Part shown: positions 35,125 to 47,248 of the stretch, one piece after another
Numbering within the stretch: the first letter of the stretch is position 1
How the letters are laid out: each line of letters opens with the position of its first letter
Assembly (NCBI RefSeq): GCF_004379255.2
Contig: NC_056042.1
Coordinates: forward strand, 14,989,901 to 15,053,900
Length of the DNA stretch: 64,000 nucleotides
Origin: Salvia splendens
Taxonomy: Eukaryota; Streptophyta; Magnoliopsida; Lamiales; Lamiaceae
Direction of reading: 5' to 3'
The notes under the pieces: model-generated
What the model was told of the DNA's origin: nothing
Databases searched by the model: none
What the model saw: only the letters and a program-made list of their open reading frames with translations
Made by a program: the position numbers and the translations under genes

Positions 35125-38100
35125 ATGGCAAAAGCAACACAACTCCTCCTCACAATCATATTCATAACCATAATCATCTCTCTCTTTACAAATCAAGCCG
35201 CGGCCCAATCCGCCGGTCCTTGCAAACCGGATTCATGCCACCCGACCCGCGGCCCCACAATCAGGTTCCCATTCCGGCTCGCCCGGCAGCCGGTCCGGTG
35301 CGGCTACCCGGGCTTTACCCTCCGATGCAACGCTCGGAACCAAACAATCCTCACCCTCCCTCGCGCGGGCGACTTCATCGTCCAGCACATCGACTACCAA
35401 TCCTCGGCCATCTACGTAGGCGACCCGGGCTTCTGCCTCCCGGGCCGGGCCCTGAACTTCAGCGTTTCGGGCTCCCCGTACGACGCGACCTTCCTGAACC
35501 GGTTCGGCATCCTCAATTGCTCCGGGAGGTTGGAGGACAGCGCCGGGGCGGGGGGCTATTACATCGTGCTGCCTTGCGTGAGCACGGAAAATAGCACGGT
35601 GGTGGTGGTGGCCGACGACTTTCCGGCGGATATGGCGCCACCGAGTTGCCGGAGGGCCGGGAACGTGACTGTGCCGCCGTGGACCTTCTCGGAATTCTAT
35701 TGGCGGCCGATAGGCCCGGAGGAGGTTTTCGAGCTGAGGTGGAGTAGGCCAGCATGCGGGAGGTGCGAGACCCAGGGCGGCCGATGCGGCTTTAAGGAGG
35801 ATTCGGGGTTTGCAGTTGGATGCACCAGACCTTCCGGTAAGTTTGTTGCTTGATTTTTTCACCTACTCATACCTAATATTGGTTGAATTGTTGATTTAGG
35901 ATCGATTTTATACATACTCCCTCCATCCTGGCCCATTTCTTGTTCGGCATATAATTTTATGTAGTGTTTTTTATGAGTAAAGCAGAGAAACTAAAGTAAG
36001 AGAGGGAAAAAGTAGAGAAAGTGATACATGGGCAGACGCATGAATTTTGGTTAGTAGAGGCTTCACTATATACCCTCATACGAAAAATAATCTTATGGAC
36101 GAAACAAGTTTTAATGTTTATTGGTATCGTAAAAAGATAAATAGAAACACTGATAAAGTACAATAGGAGGGGAGAAATATTGGTGGAAATCTATCTATAA
36201 ATAGAAACGATATTAAATTTGGTGAATATAACAAAAAAAGACTATTTTTGTAAACGAGCATATAATATTTATTTTATAATAAAAAATATACTAGTAAAAA
36301 TACAAGAAGTTTTTGCATGATTAAGTTGAAAAGAAAAAAGTCTTAAAACTTAATTTATGGATTAAAGTCACTAAAAAATAAAATTTGTGTTTATATCGAT
36401 TATTTAGAAAGAAAATTAAAATAATATTTTGTAGATTATGATTCTGGAAAAAGTTATAAAGGAGACAAAAAATTAGAATTCACTAATTGAAAACTAAGTG
36501 ATTAAATTGAAATTTAGTGTACACTCCCTAAGTCCAAAGAAAGTTTAACTAAACACATTTTTAAAGAAATCCAAATATTTCCATCAAAACGAATAGACTT
36601 TAATTTAATTTAGTATCCAATAAATGAATCGGCAATTTTTAGAAAACCACCACATTTTACTAGGAATTTTATGATATTAATGGTAATCAAGTCATCTTCT
36701 TCCTCAAATTCATCTAAGTAAACCATTGTTCATCATTTTATTCACCTTAATTTTTTACTTCTTGATTCATTTCAGACCCTCTTACTATTATATTTTTGAT
36801 GATTTAGTCTTTAATATCATGAATTTAGCGAGGGCTAGAGATAAATTTCAAAACTTTTAATCATTTTCAAAATAGAAAAAATCCCCAATTTTTTTTTTGG
36901 GTAGGGGCTTAAGCCCTCCCCCATTTGTACGTGTGTCCGCCAGTGAAGTGATATTTCTATATTTAGAAATATGTCATTTAAAATAGGACATCCCAAAAAA
37001 GAAATTGTGGAGTGGATTTCTTATTACTTAGTATTAGCATATACAGATATTATTTTATTGTAGTGATAAAAGAAACCACAATCATATTATAGAAACCACA
37101 ATCATATTATATATTTATACTCCATAATAAGAGAATAAAGCTATTTACGGTCTCTATTTCTCACATTGGATAAGGAAGAGAGAGAGAGGATTAATGAACT
37201 CTTTTTTAGCGATTTGAATTAATTATTTTGGCATTGTAAAAAGTAAAAACAGATATGTGCTATCTTTACAATACAGATGTGAAGTAGTAGTTGCTAGCAA
37301 AAATAGGTTGCGTACAAAATCCATTTTGATTGTTGAGTAGTTTGTCACCTTTCTTAGTTAGAGTTTGATCTGAATTACGTATGTCTTTCTCTTTAATGCA
37401 GTATGTCCTACAGACACTAATTGAAATTGCAGTTAATCGGGTAGGTTCAGTTAGATACTTATATTTGTATTTGACTACACAAAATCTATTGAGCAGAAAT
37501 AAGCTGTTGAGGTTATTGTGAACGTGTTTTACGATTGGTGAAAAAAATGCGATCCAGGCGTCCACTATTATCATCGAGTGGTTGTGGTTGGTGCGCCGAC
37601 ATGAAAGTCATTAGTGTGACAAATGAAATGGAAAACTGAAAATTAATGACGTGTTAAATTCTCTAAATTCTGTCCCACATCGACTTGGTCAAGATCCCTT
37701 CTAATCTATATAAGTGTGGATAACCCTCCCTCTTATGAGGCCTTTTAAGGGGTGAGTAGTCAATTTCTAATATGGTATCAGAGCGGGCCCAAGTCGATGA
37801 TGGTTTTCTCTTTATCTCTTATCTACCTCACGAGTGGAAGACCGATGTCCTTTCCGGCCCACATCGATGATGGTTTCTCTTGCATTGCCTACCCACGTGA
37901 TGGAAGACCGATGTCCTTTCCGGCCCACACGTGAGGGGGCGTGTTAAATTCTCTACCACATCGACTTGGTGAAGATCCCTTCTAATCTATATAAGTGTGG
38001 ATAACCCTCCCACTTATGAGGCCTTTTAAGAGGTGAGTGGCCCATTTCTAATAAATGTGAAGTTTGGAGAATCGAATTGATGAACAAACATTGGAGAATC

Positions 38101-41100
38101 GAATTGACGGAGAAGATGAATTGATAAGAGAAAAGGGGGGAGAAACTGCCAATAAAAAAGAGGGGAGAAAAATCTCTAATGACTACATTTTTATTAATTG
38201 GTGACTACAAAAATACAATGAGATGCCTTATATAGGCTGAAAACTAAAGGCTAAACAAACTAATTAATCCTAAACAATACATTTTGATTTTCCAATTTTC
38301 ACAGCCTCCCTCAAGATGGAGCATATCAAATGCAACAATCTTGACCAAAAAATCAATACAAAAGGAAAAGAGCTAACTAAAACTTATTCTAACTCCAAGT
38401 CAAGAGAAAAACCATCTTGAGTAAATCATATGCAAGACGAGCATCGATTTCAGTAGAAAACACGACCAGGCTCAAGCTTCGCAAGATCACCACCAACATT
38501 TATCAAAGCCTTGTCAAACAGAGGCTGAGATGGAAAGGGCAGGGATAGCTGTTCCTCAGAGTTCGGGCAAGCCTCTCCTGAATATACAACAAGCACTGAA
38601 CAAAGCTCCTTCAAATCTTGGGGCTGAATGATGTCAGCTAACTCGTCTTTCATCCCCGGCCATGTTTGCAGAAAAGCAAGCAGAAGATTCCAGAGACTGC
38701 TCATCAGTTTCTTCAACGCAAGATCAGCCTCAAAGCCAAAAACATATTTCATATTTCAGCTGAGAGAGCTCAACCTCCTTCATCCGAAAGCTAGAGAGAG
38801 AGGACCAAGGCAGATGGCCAGGCTTCAACAATTAAGGCTCAACAACATCCAAGCCCCCTAGCTCAAGTGGTTGAGAAGGGTGCCAAGGATATGGCACCAT
38901 CCTGGAGGTCTTGAGTTCGACTCCTGGATGGCGCGACTTTGGGATTAATTTCCCTGTGGGCCTATTCAAGGTTGTTTCCTTGGGGCTTGGCAAGCTTTCG
39001 AGCTTGGACGCGTCTGAGGGTGGCGGGTAGTCTACCGGGGCTGAACTCGTCGGAGGGAGTGCAGTCTACGAGCCAACATTGGCTAGTTCACGCCGGAACC
39101 CGTCGGAGGGAAGCTAAAGTATTCGAGCCACGAGGGGCTGTGGCGGGCTAGTTCGCTTGTCGAATGTATCTCGAACTCCTATGTATGAAAAAAAAAACAA
39201 CAAGAAATTTGATTATGCAACTCCAATCTTGCAACCAAAATTCACCAATTGTTGCAATCACCAATATTAACCTCCAATCCCCCACCCAACGCAAGACCAT
39301 CAACAACTACAAAGGTTTGCAGTTGCAACCATGTTTGTGAACAAAGCATCCTTCCACCAAATCCACTCCACAAGGATCTCCAATTCAACAACACACACAC
39401 TAACACCAAATAGCCTTTCCTCCTCACCCAAACATTCACAAACCGAACCGAACAATCCAACATACAAATCCAACCAAACAATCGGTGAACAACAAAACAA
39501 ACATCCGACATACAATAGGAAATACCGAACGATGTCAACAACAAAACAAACATCCGACATACAATCGGAAAATTAGAGACAAATCTGAAAACATATTCAG
39601 ATTCAACAACAAATTTGAGAAAAACATATTCTCAAAACGAAAAACACTCGACCGAATACAATCGGAGGGATACAAACTTGGATCATACAAATCCAATGAA
39701 CAAAGGATTGAGAAAAAAACGGAGCATACAACTCCATACATCAACATACTACACCAAACATAGAGATCTGAAGCAAATAGAACCGATTACAATCGGAATT
39801 GAAAGAAAAATTAAAAACTCAATTGAGATCAAAAGATAGAGAAATCACTGATCTGGAGCACATAGGCGATGAGGAGACGGAATCCGGTGAGAAGTAATAG
39901 ACGAAATCTCCAGAGACTTGCGGAAGAACAATGACAGATTATCTCCGATAAAAAAACTGAATTCTAAGAACAAACCCTAACTATGATTCAAAAGAGAAAA
40001 ATAGGATAGAGGTAATCAGAGGCGATAGATGCGCAGCGATTTGCGCTCTGATACCATGTGAAGTTTGGAGAATCGATTGATGAACAAACATTGGAGAATC
40101 GAATTGACGGAGAAGATGAATTGAAAAGAGAAAAGGGGGGAGAAACTGCCGATAAAAAAGAGGGGAGAAAAATCTCTAATGACTACATTTTTATTAATTG
40201 GGGACTACAAAAATACAATGAGATGCCTTATATAGGCAGAAAACTAAAGGCTAAACAAACTAATTAATCCTAAACAATACATTTTGATTTTCCAATTTTC
40301 AGAGACTGCCATCGAATAGGAAGAAATCATTCAAATGACGATAAGTCGTCATCAATTCAGAACTATGAGAATCAATTAGTTTTCTGATTTATTATTAATT
40401 AGCATTTCAAAATTTATCGGATGTTGTTTTTAATTTACAAAATCCTACAAATGATCATGAATCAGCGAACCGAACTGATATGTTTTGTGATACTAACTAA
40501 TAATAATGAATTAACAAAATTGGTATGGTCTTATTTTAACAGCGATTTTAGAGGATTAAGACTCTATATATGTGTGTATAAAAAATGCTGTTGAAAATCA
40601 TTTTTGGAGTTTGTTTACTTTCTTGCCTAACTAAAGTATGTAAGGATGGCATGACAGTTGACTCGAATGTGCGTATATTAAACAATGTTCTCATTTTAGG
40701 AATGTTCTGTTTTACTTAACTTTGAAGTGCAATAGGTAGTAAATGTAATAATATCCACTAAATCATCCCAAACTAGATATTTGCGTTTAAATTATAGGTA
40801 TAGCATTGATGTATGTATGCATATTTAGTCGGAAAACATAATTAAATCTGTAAATTTTGATATGTAGGGCTTCCAAGAGGTGCGAAATATGCCGTTATAA
40901 TTGGTGGCGGAGTACCAGGATTGTTATGTCTGATTGGACTAATATGTTATGGTTGTAGAAGGATGAAACTTGCTAGGCAGCAACGCCGGATAGACAGCGA
41001 GCTAGCGGTACCAACATTCGATCGACAATTAGTATTCCGGGCGAACATGGGGCTGGACGTATCCACCATAGAGTCGTACCCTAAGACCGTGCTAGGGCAA

Positions 41101-41331
41101 AGCCGTCGGCTCCCCAATCCGGTCGACAACATGTGTTCCATTTGTTTGTCTGATTATCAATCACAAGAGACTTTGAAAAGCATTCCAGAATGCAATCATT
41201 ATTTTCATGCCAACTGCATAGACGAGTGGCTCAAGCTCAATGGCACATGCCCTTTGTGCAGAAACTCACCCGATGCCCCAAGTTCAACACCAACTCCTAC
41301 TTCCTCATTGCCTGCATTAGATAATCAATGA
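35125..41331 (+). CDS. RING-H2 E3 ubiquitin ligase, ATL20/21/22-like with GUB_WAK ectodomain
   Basis: Two exons, 35125-35836 and 40868-41331, join in phase to 391 codons. A signal peptide covers about 1-27 (LLLTIIFITIIISLF, then NQAAAQS). A cysteine-rich GUB_WAK-type wall-associated extracellular domain spans about 33-235 (CKPDSC, FPFRLARQPVRCGYPGFTLRC). A transmembrane helix lies at about 246-268. The RING-H2 motif is C327-x2-C330-x15-C346-x-H348-x2-H351-x2-C354-x10-C365-x2-C368. The family is predicted to sit at membranes and ubiquitinate unknown targets, often in defence or stress. The start at 35125 begins the signal peptide; an upstream in-frame ATG at 35041 would put a charged tail before it. 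Exon 1 is strongly GC-rich; the 5-kb intron is a nest of retroelements. Confidence 0.9.
37652..38053 (+). mobile_element. TRIM retrotransposon in the RING-H2 intron
   Basis: Direct repeats 37652-37772 and 37942-38053 start TGTTAAATTCTCTA and end TTTCTAATA. A primer-binding site TGGTATCAGAGCGG follows the first and a purine tract GTGAGGGGGCG precedes the second. The 169-bp interior is non-coding, typical of terminal-repeat retrotransposons in miniature. I could not match target duplications. Confidence 0.75.
38400..38752 (-). pseudogene. Possible captured host-gene fragment inside the LTR element
   Basis: A minus-strand ORF of 100 codons with ordinary protein composition (LKKLMSSLWNLLLAFLQTWP, KDELADIIQPQDLKELCSVL, LFDKALINVGGDLAKLEPGR). 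A stop at 38450 is followed in another frame by STEIDARLAYDLLKM, suggesting a small frameshift in a once longer coding sequence. It is in the same orientation as the host element and is not retroviral. I do not recognise the family. Confidence 0.45.
38850..39191 (+). mobile_element. tRNA-derived SINE
   Basis: Pol III A box TAGCTCAAGTGG at 38859-38870 and B box GAGTTCGACTC at 38913-38923 are spaced as in tRNA-headed SINEs. An unrelated GC-rich body follows, then an A-run at about 39188. Short flanks CAACAACA (left) and CAACAA (right) look like a target duplication. It is inserted in the interior of the non-autonomous LTR element, against its orientation. Confidence 0.75.
39482..39575. repeat. 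Imperfect tandem duplication, unit about 57 bp
   Basis: AACAAAACAAACATCCGACA followed by TACAAT occurs at about 39491 and again at 39541, generating twin small ORFs on both strands. Confidence 0.7.
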
Positions 41332-41570
41332 ACCATATAGTATCGTCACCATATATACATGTTTCATAAATTTCACAAATTAATTCTACTCCTCTTAGAT
41401 GTATCATTCATATACGAAAATACAATATACCAATTACAACTGCATTGACTATCTTGGTTTTCAGTTGAGTTTATGTATATAAGTACATTTTTCATGTTGT
41501 AATATTGTGGTTCGATCTACACTATATTGCAGTTCATCAATAATTTGTAGGTTCATTTAAATTTGTAATA

Positions 41571-41814
41571 CTCCCTCCGTCCCACAATTACACTTTGCTA
41601 TTTTGGTCCGTCCCACAATAAAAGTGTCATAGATCATATTTACCATAAATGTTAGTAGGCTCACATTCCACTAACTCACTTCACTCACATTTTATTATAA
41701 AACCAATATAAAAAAAAGTTTCATATTCTACTAACTTTTCCAACCTATTATTCTTTACATTTCTTAAAACCCGTGCATACAATAAGAGTGACTTCTATTG
41801 TGAGACGGAGGGAG
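41571..41814. mobile_element. Stowaway MITE, complete
   Basis: CTCCCTCCGTCCCAC ... GTGAGACGGAGGGAG inverted termini between TA dinucleotides, about 240 bp downstream of the RING-H2 stop. Confidence 0.85.
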
Positions 41815-41837
41815 TATCATGTTACACAAACATGTAT

Positions 41838-42015
41838 AGTTAGGCATCAACAAAAATAGTCTCATCTATCCACGGAATTAATCTAATACTAAAAGTGAAA
41901 AGTTACTTCCAATTTATTACTCAATCTTTTATATTTTCTCTTCAACTTTATCCATATTTTTTTCTTTCTATCTCCAAATTTAGCAATTTCACATTAAAAT
42001 TCACAAGGGAGTGTT
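41838..42015. mobile_element. Truncated Stowaway-like MITE
   Basis: Reverse complement of the right part of the MITE at 19616-19834 (shared TACTAAAAxTGAAAAGTTACT and TTTATTACTCA). The termini are eroded. Confidence 0.5.
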
Positions 42016-42187
42016 TTTTTTAGAGAATTAACTCTATATGCTGTTAATCAAAACCTCAATTGTGTTTTCAAATAGTGAAACAAGGCTAGTATTTGGTAGA
42101 CAATTTTTAATAGCATTCTCTGTGTTCGATATCCTTGTGCTTACCATTAGCTATACTATCTCTGTTATGTAAAATTGCAAGTAGTTA

Positions 42188-44004
42188 GGCCACCCGCAAT
42201 GCGTTACGCGGGTGGCTAGTAACCCGTCACGCCAGGACGAGACGGCGGCGAGACGCATTGTAGCGTCCCGTCTCGTCCCCAGCCCGCCGAGCGTCCCGCT
42301 GAGACAAATGGCGAGCCGTCTCACCACGCGCCAGCGCGACGTGGCACGCTTCAGCGCCATGCGTGACGCCCACTCGCCGGCCCGCGAGTGAGCATCGTCA
42401 CGCTGATGCAATAAATCATTTTTAAATTCAAATTAAAAAAATAAAAACAAAAAATAAAAAATTGAAAATTGGTAATATTACCGTTAATATTACCGTTTTT
42501 TTACTCTATAAATACTCCTAATTCACCCTCATTTCACACACAAATACACATCTATTCTTCCCAAATCATCTCCATTTCCTCTCCAATTTTCATCTAACCT
42601 CTTATCACAAAATGTCCGGTGACGGAAACTCTGGCGGTGGCGGCTCCGGCGGGTTTGACATCAACGCGTTCGGCGACTGGGGGGCCATGTACAATGTCAT
42701 GGGTGTTGGTTCCGGTTTGTCGACGCCGGGGGGGTACCAACCACCCCATTTTGATGTGGATTCATACGCTCGTCCCTCCGCCCCGAGGTATTCGAAGGGA
42801 TTATCCCAGATTCGAGAGGATTATTCGGCTGAACCCACTCCGGAAGGAGGCCGAGGCGGTGGAAGCTCCAGGGCGGAGGCGGAGGATGAGGAGGATCTAG
42901 GCCGGCATCCGTACAGCCCCAAGGAAACGCTGGATGTGTACAACGCCTGGATCAGCGTCTCGTACGATCCCATCGACTTGAATCAACAATCCCAGAAGTG
43001 CTTCTAGGAAAAGGTCACCGAGGCCTACCATGAGATTAAGCCGAATGGGTCCCGCCGCCGCACATTTAAGATGCTCCGCGCTCACTTTGACCGAGTCGAC
43101 AGAGAGGTCAAAAAATTCTGCGCCATCTACAAGAGTGAAGCGGCTCATTACCAAAGTGGAGCCACGGGAGCCGACATTCTGAGGTCGGCTTTGCGAGTCT
43201 ACTTCGACGACACCGGCAAAAAATTCAAACATGTCGATGTTTGGGAGGTCGTCAAAGACAAGGAAAGGTGGGCCGGCGGTGTCCGGTCCAACTCGGGCTC
43301 GACCTCGAAGCGCACGAATCACAAGGTGGGTGGCCAATACTCGTCTAGTGAGGGAGGTTCGGGCAGCGCCGCACAAGAGTTTGCCTCGCAGGAGGTTGAG
43401 GGCACGAAAGACGATGCCGGGGGGTCCTCCCGTGGGCGCCGTCGGCCGCATGGGAGAAATGCGGCGAAGGCGGCTAGAGGGAGGAGGGGCCGAGCCGAAT
43501 CAAGCCAGACGGGCTCGGGGGCACCCTCGAACTTCCTAATGTCCATGTACATGACCGCCACAATGGCGGACACTTCCCGTATGACGCCTCCCCAATACCA
43601 AACCTATCTTGCCTGAATTGAGTTTATGGCAAGACAACTTGATATTCCGCCTCCAGGTGGCTTCAGTGCACCTCCACCGCCTTCAGGGGATGATTCGCCG
43701 GTGGAGTAGTTTTTTTTATTTTCTATAAAATTGTATTTTAAATTATGTAATTTTTTATTTTATGTTGTAATTTTATTTTATTTAATGAAGTGTGTTTTTA
43801 TTAATTGAATTTGTTGGAAATAAAAATAAAAAATGAAATTGAATGAATAATAATTTAAGAGACGGTTAAGGGATGGCTAAGAGATGGAGGGTTGCAGGTT
43901 CCGTCCCTTAGTTAAGAGATGGAGTAAAAAAGTACAGTGGGGCCTAAGAATAATAATTTAAGAGACGATTAAGGGACGGATAAGAGACAGCGTTGCAGAT
44001 GACC
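42188..44004. mobile_element. PIF/Harbinger derivative carrying ORF1 only
   Basis: Termini GGCCACCCGCAATGC and GCGTTGCAGATGACC are imperfect inverted repeats flanked by TTA on both sides. The interior has one Myb-like ORF1 relic and no DDE transposase. The right subterminal region repeats an AATAATTTAAGAGACG phrase twice (43847 and 43948). Confidence 0.8.
42612..43709 (+). pseudogene. Harbinger ORF1 (Myb/SANT-like, NAM-associated) with two nonsense codons
   Basis: One frame of 366 codons runs from ATG to TAG, broken only by TAG at 43005 and TGA at 43614. The N-terminus is a Gly/Ser-rich leader. The middle matches plant Myb-like proteins of PIF/Harbinger ORF1 (YSPKETLDVYNAWISVSYDP, RRTFKMLRAHFDRVDREVKKF). 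The C-terminus is a basic linker, then QYQTYLA-IEFMARQLDIP. ORF1 proteins bind DNA and assist the separately encoded transposase. Both stops look like single-base changes, so decay is recent. It could be taken for a host Myb-like gene, but the inverted termini and TTA flanks argue for the transposon. Confidence 0.8.
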
Positions 44005-44282
44005 TTATAATGCTAAAAATAGTGCATCAATCGAATTTAAAGTATTACATTATTAAATAAAATATATTTCATTAAGATGTTTTTTCTCTAACTAATAAGA
44101 TGATGGTTGAATTTATTGTACAAGAAAGAAAAATGAGATAATCTAACAAACTTTTAAATAGCAATGTGTTTGTATTTATTAAGGTTCGGTTGATGCCATT
44201 AATTCCAACTAAATTTCATTACATTCATATGTTCCATTCTAAGTGAAATATATGTGTTTCGACCCGAAATTTTATTATATTA

Positions 44283-44517
44283 TTCTCTTCGTCCGTGAAA
44301 TGTTGTCCAGTTTTGCCATTTCGGTCCATCCGCGAAATATTGTCCACTTTGCTTTTTTACCTCACTTTCAACTAACTAATTACACTCACATTCTATTATA
44401 AAAATAATATATAAATGTGGGATCTATATTCCACCAACTTTTTCCACTCATTTTTCTTCACATTTCTTAAAACTCGTGCCAAGTCAAACTTAGACAACAT
44501 TTCATGGACGGAGGGAG
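44283..44517. mobile_element. Stowaway MITE
   Basis: TTCTCTTCGTCCGTGAAA ... TTTCATGGACGGAGGGAG between TA dinucleotides. Confidence 0.8.
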
Positions 44518-44780
44518 TATTATTTTAGGGTAAGAGGAAAAATTAAAATAATAGAAAAAAATTGTAGAAAAAGTAATGCTTCCATGTTAAAAAATAGAGT
44601 ACAATGCCAAAATTGGTCCTGAATATATGCTCATTTTATGATTTTGATCACATACATTATGTTTTGAATTTTTGCATCTCAAACATTTCAACTCAGATCA
44701 AAATCATTCCAAAACTAAAGGATCCGTTAAATTTTAATGATCAACGTCTTTAATCGGATTTTGACCCAATTAATCATTTC

Positions 44781-45914
44781 TGTTAGGATCGTCGACTGCA
44801 ACATTAGTTTGATATTGTCCGCTTTGGGTCAAGCCCGCACGGATTTATTTTTGGGTCACTCCCAAAAGGCCTCAAACTAATTGGGATTGGACAGGAATTA
44901 TATACACCTTCCAACTTCCCTCACTCATCCGATGTGGGATAGGTTTGTAACCCAACAAACCTCCCCTCAAACCGAGACCACATCGGGAATGCAGTCAACA
45001 CAAACATGGGTCGTTCCAACCCTGGCTCCTGGGTCATCTTTGGCCCGACTCTAACCCGAGTCCTTCAGGGCCCGACCCTAACCGGGGCTCATCCAGGCAC
45101 AACCCATAGCCACTTGGGCTCTGATACCACTTGTTAGGATCGTCGACTGCAACATTAATTTGATATTGTCCGCTTTGGGTCAAGCCAACACAGATTTATT
45201 TTTGGGTCACTCCCAAAAGGCCTCAAACTAATTGGGGTTGGACAAGAATTATATACACCTTCCAACTTCTCTCACTCATCCGATGTGGGATAGGTTTGTA
45301 ACCCAACAAACCTCCCCTCAAACCGAGACCACATCGGGAACGCAGTCAACACAAACATGGGTCGTTCCAACCCTGGCCCCTGGGTCATCCTGGGCCCGAC
45401 TCTAACCCGAGTCCTTCAGGGCCCCGACCCTAACCGGGGCTCATCCAGGCACAACCCATAGCCACCTGGGCTCTGATACCATTTGTTAGGATCGTCGATT
45501 GCAACATTAGTTTGATATTGTCCGCTTTGGGTCAAACCCGCACGGATTTATTTTTGGGTCACTCCCAAAAGGCCTCAAACTAATTGGGGTTGGACAGGAA
45601 TTATATACACCTTCCAACTTCCCTCACTCATCCGATGTGGGATAGGTTTGTAACCCAACAAACCTCCGTGCGGGCCTTTTGGGAGTGACCCCAATTACAT
45701 TGAAGTTGGAAGGTGTATATAATCCTGTCCAACCCCAATTAGTTTGAGGCCTTTTGGGAGTGACCCCAATTACATTGAAGTTGGAAGGTGTATATAATTT
45801 CTGTCCAACCCCAATTAGTTTGAGGCCTTTTGGGAGTGACCCAAAAACAAATCCGTGCGGGCTTGACCCAAAGCGGATAATATCAAACTAATGTTGCAGT
45901 CGACGATCCTAACA
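44781..45914. mobile_element. Rearranged TRIM multimer with inverted end
   Basis: Three direct 177-bp LTRs (44781-44957, 45132-45308, 45484-45660) start TGTTAGGATCGTCGA and end CCCAACA. They are separated by two ~175-bp interiors ending GGCTCTGATACCA, the complement of a primer-binding site. From 45668 the sequence turns round into one and a half inverted LTR copies with a duplicated inner segment, ending CGATCCTAACA. ATTTC flanks the whole block on both sides (44776-44780, 45915-45919), so it appears to have inserted as one unit with the same LTR terminus at each end. Confidence 0.8.
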
Positions 45915-45919
45915 ATTTC

Positions 45920-46860
45920 GATCCTAATTTTTAGTTATTTAAAAAATAAAAAATTTAATATTATAAAATAAATTATGAGATTCATTTATATATTCAAAAA
46001 ATAGGTCGTGCCCTAATTCATCTTCTTCATTTCTCTTCAGCAATAATGAATAGAAGTAAGACCATTAAATATCAGAAATCCTACATACTCCTAAATTTTC
46101 AATGACTCAATTCTCTGCGATTTAAGTTAGATTAGGAATTTACACACATTCAGAAAAAGGAACTTCAAGCAGATTTATTTCTAGAAGAAGATTATAGACT
46201 AAAATTATGAACACATACGTTCCACACATGGCTATATCAAATTATCAATCACACACCAAAATCATTTCCAGCTGTCGGAGTCCAGACAAACATATTCCGC
46301 AAGTATATATGAAAATGTACAATCGATGCGTGTGAGCTTTTCTATAACTACCTTTGTATCTAACATTTGCTTCAATTAGAGGAGCATTTTCGCAGCCGGG
46401 AGTGGGAATCCCACCACAGCAGGGCAGGGGATGTTGTGGCTATTAAACAGCATCGTATTGAGACAATTAAGCTTACAAATATTACTCCTTGTTGCGGTAG
46501 AATTAGTATTTATGTGATCAATTATCAGTATTGATATCAAGGTGCATCATCATGTCCGTATTTTTTGAATGTTAATTTTTAGTTATTAAACTTTTATCAT
46601 TTTAAATTATAAATTTATGTAATATTAATAGATTACAATTTGAATCATAATTAGAGCTTATTGATTAAGGGAGTTATTGATTTCAATTCTAATTTTGTTT
46701 TTTACTACAAATTATATTTGGAAACTCATTTTATATTTAAATTTAGAGATAATCGTTATTAAATCATAATTTTTTGTTGAATTTTAGCTCATACCATAAT
46801 TTTGAAACTCAATTATAACATTTTAATTTTCTCAATAGTCCTATGTGGGTAAAACTAATA
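45920..46860. other. Non-coding AT-rich interior of the outer TIR element
   Basis: No ORF or repeat terminus recognised. A short GC-richer patch (about 46395-46440, cagccgggagtgggaatccc) stands out without explanation. Confidence 0.5.
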
Positions 46861-47051
46861 CTCCCTCCGTCTGTCATTACTTGTCACTAGTTTTTTTTTC
46901 GGTCTATCCGTCAATGTTTGTCACACCTACTACTTTTGGTAATATATAAAAGTATGACCCACATTTTATTACCTTTTTCAACCCACTTTCTAATACATTT
47001 CTTAAAATCGTGTCGGGTCAAAGTGTAACATTGAATGCCACACAGAGGGAG
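46861..47051. mobile_element. Stowaway MITE
   Basis: CTCCCTCCGTCTGTCATT ... AATGCCACACAGAGGGAG between TA dinucleotides. Confidence 0.75.
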
Positions 47052-47248
47052 TATGACAAAATCAAAATATGATGCGGCAACACAACCACATCATTTTTAG
47101 GCATTGTGAGATAATCAAGGAAAATTAAAAGGTATACAGTATATTTTTATTTTAATATTAAAAATTATGGGATCAACAAGAAGTTAACAAAAAATTGTGA
47201 TTTAAACTACAATTATTCCTTAAATTAACTCTCAATTATAATATAGTA

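Larger units (their letters stand above)
38056..40301 (-). mobile_element. Non-autonomous LTR element, minus strand
   Basis: Terminal direct repeats 38056-38301 and 40057-40301 are nearly identical. On the minus strand each starts TGAAAATTGG and ends CTTCACA. Next to the right copy is GCGCTCTGATACCA, the complement of a TGGTATCAGAGC primer-binding site; the left copy adjoins a GAGGGAGG purine tract. The 1.75-kb interior has no gag or pol. It contains a SINE, a tandem repeat and a minus-strand ORF. No matching target duplication was found. Confidence 0.75.

Noticed and set aside
35233..35862. 209-codon minus-strand ORF across exon 1 of the RING-H2 gene
   Set aside because: GC-rich exon shadow; the plus-strand frame has a signal peptide and the GUB_WAK cysteine pattern.
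38859..38923. A and B boxes considered as a genuine tRNA gene
   Set aside because: The segment lacks a closing acceptor stem and continues into a SINE body ending in an A-run.
42612..43709. Considered as a host Myb-like/NAM-associated gene
   Set aside because: Two in-frame stops, enclosure by Harbinger-type inverted ends and TTA duplications argue for transposon ORF1.
44781..45660. Three 350-bp repeats considered as a simple satellite or 5S-like array
   Set aside because: Primer-binding-site complements, TG...CA borders and the flanking ATTTC identify TRIM LTRs; no 5S-type internal promoter was seen.
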